Of a DNA stretch of 7,853 bases, positions 4,792-7,853 are shown piece by piece. The notes under the pieces were generated by a model. It ran no database searches. It was not told the DNA's origin and was given only the letters and a program-made list of their open reading frames with translations. Each line of letters begins with the position of its first letter. Within the stretch, counting starts at the first letter, position 1. Position numbers and translations under genes: made by a program. The DNA comes from a bacterium. GTDB taxonomy: Bacteria > UBA8248. The DNA is taken from NCBI GenBank assembly GCA_027622355.1, contig JAQBZT010000137.1, positions 1 to 7,853 on the forward strand. The letters run 5' to 3'.

Positions 4792-7011
4792 ATGCCGCAG
4801 ATGCGATATGTCGGCACCTCGCCGACGAAAGAAGACGCCCTCGCCAAGGCGCTGGGCGAGACCCTCTACAGCGACGATCGCCGGCTTCCGGGCGAGGTCT
4901 TCGTCCAGGTCATCCGGGCCCGGATGGCGCCCGCGCGCGTCAAGAAGATAGACCCCCGGGCTGCGCTCGCCATCCCCGGCGTGCTGTGCGTCCTCACGGC
5001 GAAGGATATCCCCGGCGCGAACGAGGGCCGCTACCCGAATTATCCCGTTCTCGTCGAGGAAACCGTGAGCGGCATCGGCGATGCCATCGCCATCGTCGGC
5101 GCCGAGACGCGCGATCTCGCCCGCGAGGCGGCCGAGAAGGTGCGCGTCCTCTACGAGCCGCTCCCCGGCGCCTATGACTTCCTCGCGCCCGAGGGCGAGG
5201 TGCTCTGCGACTGGAAGACCGAGAAGGGCGATGTGGAGGCCGGCTTCCGGGCGGCGGATTTCATCGCCGAGAACGCCTACTTCTCCGCCTGCCTCGATCA
5301 CGCCTTCATCGAGCCCGAGGGCGGCCTCGCCTGGATGGACGAGCGCGGGGTGATGAACATCTGCGTGCCGACCCAGGCCATCGAGAACGCCCAGAAGGTG
5401 GCCCACACCCTGGCCCTCCCCGAGAGCCGGGTGCGGCTCATCTGCCCGATGGTGGGCGGCGCCTTCGGCGGAAAAGAACACCCCCTCCTGGGCGATTTCC
5501 TCGCGCTGGCCGCCCTGCGCACCGGAAGGCCCGCGCGCATGGCCTACACCCGCGAGGAAACCATCCGCACCGGCAGCAAGAAGCACCCCTTCCAGATGCA
5601 CTACCGCACGGGTGCGACGAAGGACGGCAAGCTCACCGCCGTCGAGGTCGACATCATCGCGGACTCGGGCTCCTACCCGACGATGAGCCGGGGGCTCGTC
5701 CTCGGCGGGCTCTGCATCAGCGGCGGGCCCTACGAGATCCCCAACGCCCGGGGGCGCGCCCGCGCCGTCGCGACGAACAACCCCTTCACCGAGGCCATGC
5801 GCGGGGTGGGGGCGAACCAGGTCTGCTTCGCCTATGAGTCCCAGATGGACGAGGTGGCGGCCGGCATCGGGATGGACCCGGCCGCGTTCAGAAGGCGCAA
5901 CTTCATCCAGAAGGGCGGCACCCTGATGCAGAAGCAAAAGGTGCCGACGAAGGTGATCCTCCCCGAGATCATGGACAAGGTCGAGGCCTCGATGAAGCGG
6001 AACGCGCGCCCGAAGAAGGCGGGTCCCTGGCGGCGCGGGGTCGGCTACGCGGCGAACCTCGCGGGCTACGGAAGGCCCCGCAACGAGGGCGAGGCCTATC
6101 TCTCGATTCAGGATGACGGGAGCGTGAGCCTGCGCGCGGGCGCGACCGATGTCGGCGCGGGCCAGACCCAGACCTACCGCCAGATCGCCGCCGAGGCCCT
6201 CGGCCTTTCGCTGGAGAGCGTGACCGCCGTCATGTCGGACTCGGAGATCACCCCCTTCTGCGGCATCACGGCGGGAAGCCGCCAGACCCTCATCTCGGGC
6301 GGGGCCACCTACCGCGCGGGGATCGCGCTGCGCGGAAGACTGCTTCAAGGCGCCGCCGAGCTCTTCGAGGCCGCCGTGGACGATCTCGAAATCGAGGGCG
6401 GAAAGATTTTTGTGCGCGCCGCGAAGGATCGGAGCGTCACCGTCCCCGAGGCGGTGAAGAAGTGCAAGCAGATGGGCCTCGTCCTGCACGACACCGGCAA
6501 GATGATCCTCGGCAAGCACGAATACGAGGGCAACGAACAGTACGGCGACGCGGGCGGATGGATGGACTACACCTTCGGGGTCCACGCCGCCGAGGCCGAG
6601 GTCAACATCGAGACCGGCGAGATCCGCCTGCTCGATTACCGCGCCGCGCACGATGTCGGCCAGGCCATCAACCGCCAGCACGTCGAGGGCCAGTTCGAGG
6701 GCGGCGCCATGATGGGCATCGGCCACGCCCTGATGGAAGAGATCATCACGAAGGACGGCGTTCCCCTCACGGATCACTTCGAGGGCTACATCATCCCGAC
6801 GGCGATGGAGACCCCCGCCTGGGAGGACATCATCGCGGAATCCGGCGAGGGCTTCGGCCCCTACGGCGCCAAGGGCATCGGCGAGCCCCCCTGCGCCGCC
6901 GCCGCGGCCGCCGTCGCCAACGCCGTCAGCAACGCCATCGGCGCGCGCATCACCCGCATCCCCATCACCCCCGATCACGTCATGGAAGTGCTGGGGAAGA
7001 TCAAGAGATAA
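4792..7011 (+). CDS. Xanthine dehydrogenase/aldehyde oxidase-family molybdopterin-binding subunit
   Basis: This 739-residue protein is the catalytic large subunit of a molybdenum hydroxylase, an enzyme class that hydroxylates purines, aldehydes, aromatic heterocycles or CO using water. Domains in order: an a/b hammerhead domain (about 15-125, ending ... IPGVLCVLTAKDIPG), then the two molybdenum-cofactor-binding domains. Motifs seen: VGGAFGGKE (221-229), TNNPFTEAMRGVG with the active-site Arg (328-340, R337), DVGAGQTQT (453-461), and GIGEPP near the end with the catalytic Glu at 698. It lacks the FeS and FAD domains of fused enzymes, so it needs separate electron-transfer subunits, and none are in view. 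The ATG at 4792 is preceded by GGAGG with 6-nt spacing; an in-frame GTG at 4765 is less likely. It is probably co-transcribed with the Gfo/Idh gene. The family is certain; the substrate cannot be read from the sequence. Confidence 0.93.
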   Translation: MPQMRYVGTSPTKEDALAKALGETLYSDDRRLPGEVFVQVIRARMAPARVKKIDPRAALAIPGVLCVLTAKDIPGANEGRYPNYPVLVEETVSGIGDAIAIVGAETRDLAREAAEKVRVLYEPLPGAYDFLAPEGEVLCDWKTEKGDVEAGFRAADFIAENAYFSACLDHAFIEPEGGLAWMDERGVMNICVPTQAIENAQKVAHTLALPESRVRLICPMVGGAFGGKEHPLLGDFLALAALRTGRPARMAYTREETIRTGSKKHPFQMHYRTGATKDGKLTAVEVDIIADSGSYPTMSRGLVLGGLCISGGPYEIPNARGRARAVATNNPFTEAMRGVGANQVCFAYESQMDEVAAGIGMDPAAFRRRNFIQKGGTLMQKQKVPTKVILPEIMDKVEASMKRNARPKKAGPWRRGVGYAANLAGYGRPRNEGEAYLSIQDDGSVSLRAGATDVGAGQTQTYRQIAAEALGLSLESVTAVMSDSEITPFCGITAGSRQTLISGGATYRAGIALRGRLLQGAAELFEAAVDDLEIEGGKIFVRAAKDRSVTVPEAVKKCKQMGLVLHDTGKMILGKHEYEGNEQYGDAGGWMDYTFGVHAAEAEVNIETGEIRLLDYRAAHDVGQAINRQHVEGQFEGGAMMGIGHALMEEIITKDGVPLTDHFEGYIIPTAMETPAWEDIIAESGEGFGPYGAKGIGEPPCAAAAAAVANAVSNAIGARITRIPITPDHVMEVLGKIKR

Positions 7012-7012
7012 G

Positions 7013-7090
7013 CCCTCACCCCCGCCCTCTCCCGAAGGGAGAGGGAGTAAGAGAGACCCCTTCTCCCCCCGGAGAAGGCTGGGATGGGGG
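7013..7090. repeat. Palindromic GC-rich intergenic repeat element
   Basis: Starting one base after the molybdoenzyme stop is a unit built of nested inverted repeats. CCCTCTCCC (7025-7033) pairs with GGGAGAGGG (7037-7045). CTTCTCC (7060-7066) pairs with GGAGAAG (7071-7077). Imperfect outer arms are CCCTCACCCCC at the left and GGGATGGGGG at the right. This matches the general pattern of interspersed CCCTCACCCC...CCCTCTCCC repeats found between genes in many GC-rich bacterial genomes. Only one copy lies in this window. It is probably transcribed as the 3' end of the upstream operon and may stabilise that mRNA. Confidence 0.6.
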
Positions 7091-7105
7091 AAGATTTTCA
7101 AAGAG

Positions 7106-7133
7106 CGCCCCGTAGATGTGGGGCGTTTTTTTT
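7106..7133 (+). terminator. Rho-independent terminator of the oxidoreductase/molybdoenzyme unit
   Basis: CGCCCC (7106-7111) pairs with GGGGCG (7120-7125) around an 8-nt loop, followed directly by eight T residues (7126-7133). It lies about 95 nt after the molybdoenzyme stop and before the chromate transporter gene, so it separates the two units. Confidence 0.8.
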
Positions 7134-7170
7134 GTAGCCTCCGCCGGGTAGAATCCCCCATCGGATCGCA

Positions 7171-7197
7171 ACGGCATATGGGAAACGGTATATGGGA
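7171..7197 (+). repeat. Two-copy direct repeat upstream of the chromate transporter gene
   Basis: ACGGCATATGGGA (7171-7183) and ACGGTATATGGGA (7185-7197) differ at one base and are offset by 14 bp. The second copy runs into the ribosome binding site GGGAGGG (7194-7200). Such a tandem site could be a regulator-binding site or a local duplication. No regulator gene is nearby in the window. Confidence 0.45.
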
Positions 7198-7205
7198 GGG
7201 CGGCC

Positions 7206-7853
7206 GTGGCGGGAAGCTTCTTTGAAGTGCTGCGCGTTTTCACTCGGCTGGGGCTGACCTCGTTCGGGGGCCCGACGGCGCACCTGGGCTTCTACCGCGA
7301 GGAGATCGTCGCGCGCAGGAAGTGGGTGGACGAGCGCGCCTACGCGGATCTGATCGGGCTCTGCCAGTCGCTGCCCGGGCCGGCGAGCAGCCAGGTGGGC
7401 ATCGCGCTGGGCGTCGCGCGCGCCGGAATCCGGGGGGGCTTCGCCGCCTGGCTCGGCTTCACGCTGCCCTCGGCGGCGGCGCTGGTCCTTTTCGCGCTGG
7501 GCCTGCCGGCGCTTCAGGAGGCTTTCGGCACGTCCTGGCTCCACGGCCTCCAGATCGCCGCGGTGGCCGTTGTCGCGCGCGCCCTCTGGGGCATGGCGAA
7601 CATCCTCTGCCCGGACCGCCCCCGCGCCGCCATCGCGATCCTCGCGGCGATTGTCCTCCTCTGGACGCAGACGGCGGCCGTGCAGGTTCTCGTCATCCTC
7701 GGCGGCGCGATCCTCGGGCGGATGATTCTCCCCGGCGGGGACGGGGAGCGCGCCGCGCCGCTGGGCCTCGCCGTCCCGCGCGCCGCCGCGATCGGCTGCC
7801 TCGCCGCGTTCTTCGCCCTCCTAGTCGCACTGACCCTGCTGGCCAAGGCCCTG
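7206..7853 (+). CDS. chrA: Chromate transporter, ChrA/CHR family (3' end outside the window)
   Basis: ChrA-family proteins are inner-membrane transporters that export chromate, often conferring chromate resistance; some members may move other oxyanions. The 216 residues visible match the family's N-terminal domain closely. FGGPTAHLGFYREEIVARRKW (20-40) and QSLPGPASSQVG (54-65) are the two signature motifs, followed by hydrophobic segments near 78-105, 112-130, 140-155, 158-175 and 192-215. The start is GTG at 7206 with GGGAGGG 5 nt upstream; the nearby ATG codons at 7178 and 7192 are out of frame. The frame is open to the last base, so the gene is truncated by the window edge. At more than 216 residues without a stop it is likely the long, two-domain form of about 400 residues. 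The gene follows a terminator, so it should have its own promoter, but none is clear; no ChrB-type regulator is in view. Confidence 0.9.
   Translation, partial: MAGSFFEVLRVFTRLGLTSFGGPTAHLGFYREEIVARRKWVDERAYADLIGLCQSLPGPASSQVGIALGVARAGIRGGFAAWLGFTLPSAAALVLFALGLPALQEAFGTSWLHGLQIAAVAVVARALWGMANILCPDRPRAAIAILAAIVLLWTQTAAVQVLVILGGAILGRMILPGGDGERAAPLGLAVPRAAAIGCLAAFFALLVALTLLAKAL

Noticed and set aside
7126..7154. TAGAAT (7149-7154) as the -10 box of a chrA promoter.
   Set aside because: The -35 position falls in the T run of the preceding terminator and does not resemble the consensus, so the evidence is too weak to list.
3733..7161. A 1142-codon open frame on the minus strand, longer than any real gene here.
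   Set aside because: It lies fully antisense to two recognisable genes and spans the frameshift. Its product is low-complexity (Ala, Gly, Asp, Arg, Leu rich) with no family features. It arises from the strong GC bias at third codon positions.

Overview
The window looks like a chromosomal segment from a GC-rich, Gram-negative, probably uncultured environmental bacterium. The evidence for this is a lipoprotein signal peptide with Ala after the lipid-modified Cys, a PilZ domain protein, a chromate transporter, a stand-alone molybdenum hydroxylase subunit, and a strong third-position GC bias that creates very long antisense reading frames. A Deltaproteobacteria-like or Tectomicrobia-like lineage would fit, but no marker gene settles it. 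There are no tRNA or rRNA genes, CRISPR arrays, transposases or phage genes.

Left part (1-2836). A minus-strand PilZ gene (20-469) has a plausible sigma70-type promoter just upstream (551-579), in a short AT-rich gap. A minus-strand DinB-fold gene (777-1310) follows. It is divergent, across 144 bp, from a plus-strand pair whose genes overlap by 10 nt: an M50-like integral membrane metallopeptidase carrying HExxH (1455-2222) and a lipoprotein (2213-2836). The overlap suggests the two act together at the cell envelope.

Middle (2837-3760). A small one-domain cupin on the minus strand (2843-3193) converges on the lipoprotein gene. Only 6 bp separate the two genes, and both stop codons lie inside one perfect 12-bp palindrome. 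Upstream of the cupin are 567 bp without a gene. This stretch holds a candidate cupin promoter, a plus-strand series of inverted repeats, a textbook intrinsic terminator (3582-3615) with no plus-strand gene in front of it, and a second strong hairpin (3691-3724).

Right part (3761-7853). A two-gene plus-strand unit has a Gfo/Idh/MocA-type NAD(P)-dependent oxidoreductase followed 39 nt later by a xanthine dehydrogenase/aldehyde oxidase-family molybdopterin-binding subunit. Together they suggest oxidation of a small organic substrate. The first gene is broken by an apparent one-base loss in an A run near 3900, which is either an assembly error or a real mutation. No iron-sulfur or FAD partner subunit for the molybdoenzyme is in view. 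A palindromic intergenic repeat and an intrinsic terminator (7106-7133) close this unit. A chromate transporter gene (ChrA family) then starts at 7206 with GTG and runs off the right edge.

Most of the window is ordinary accessory metabolism. The parts least explained by known families are the orphan terminator with its structured upstream DNA (3440-3615) and the coupled M50-like peptidase/lipoprotein pair.
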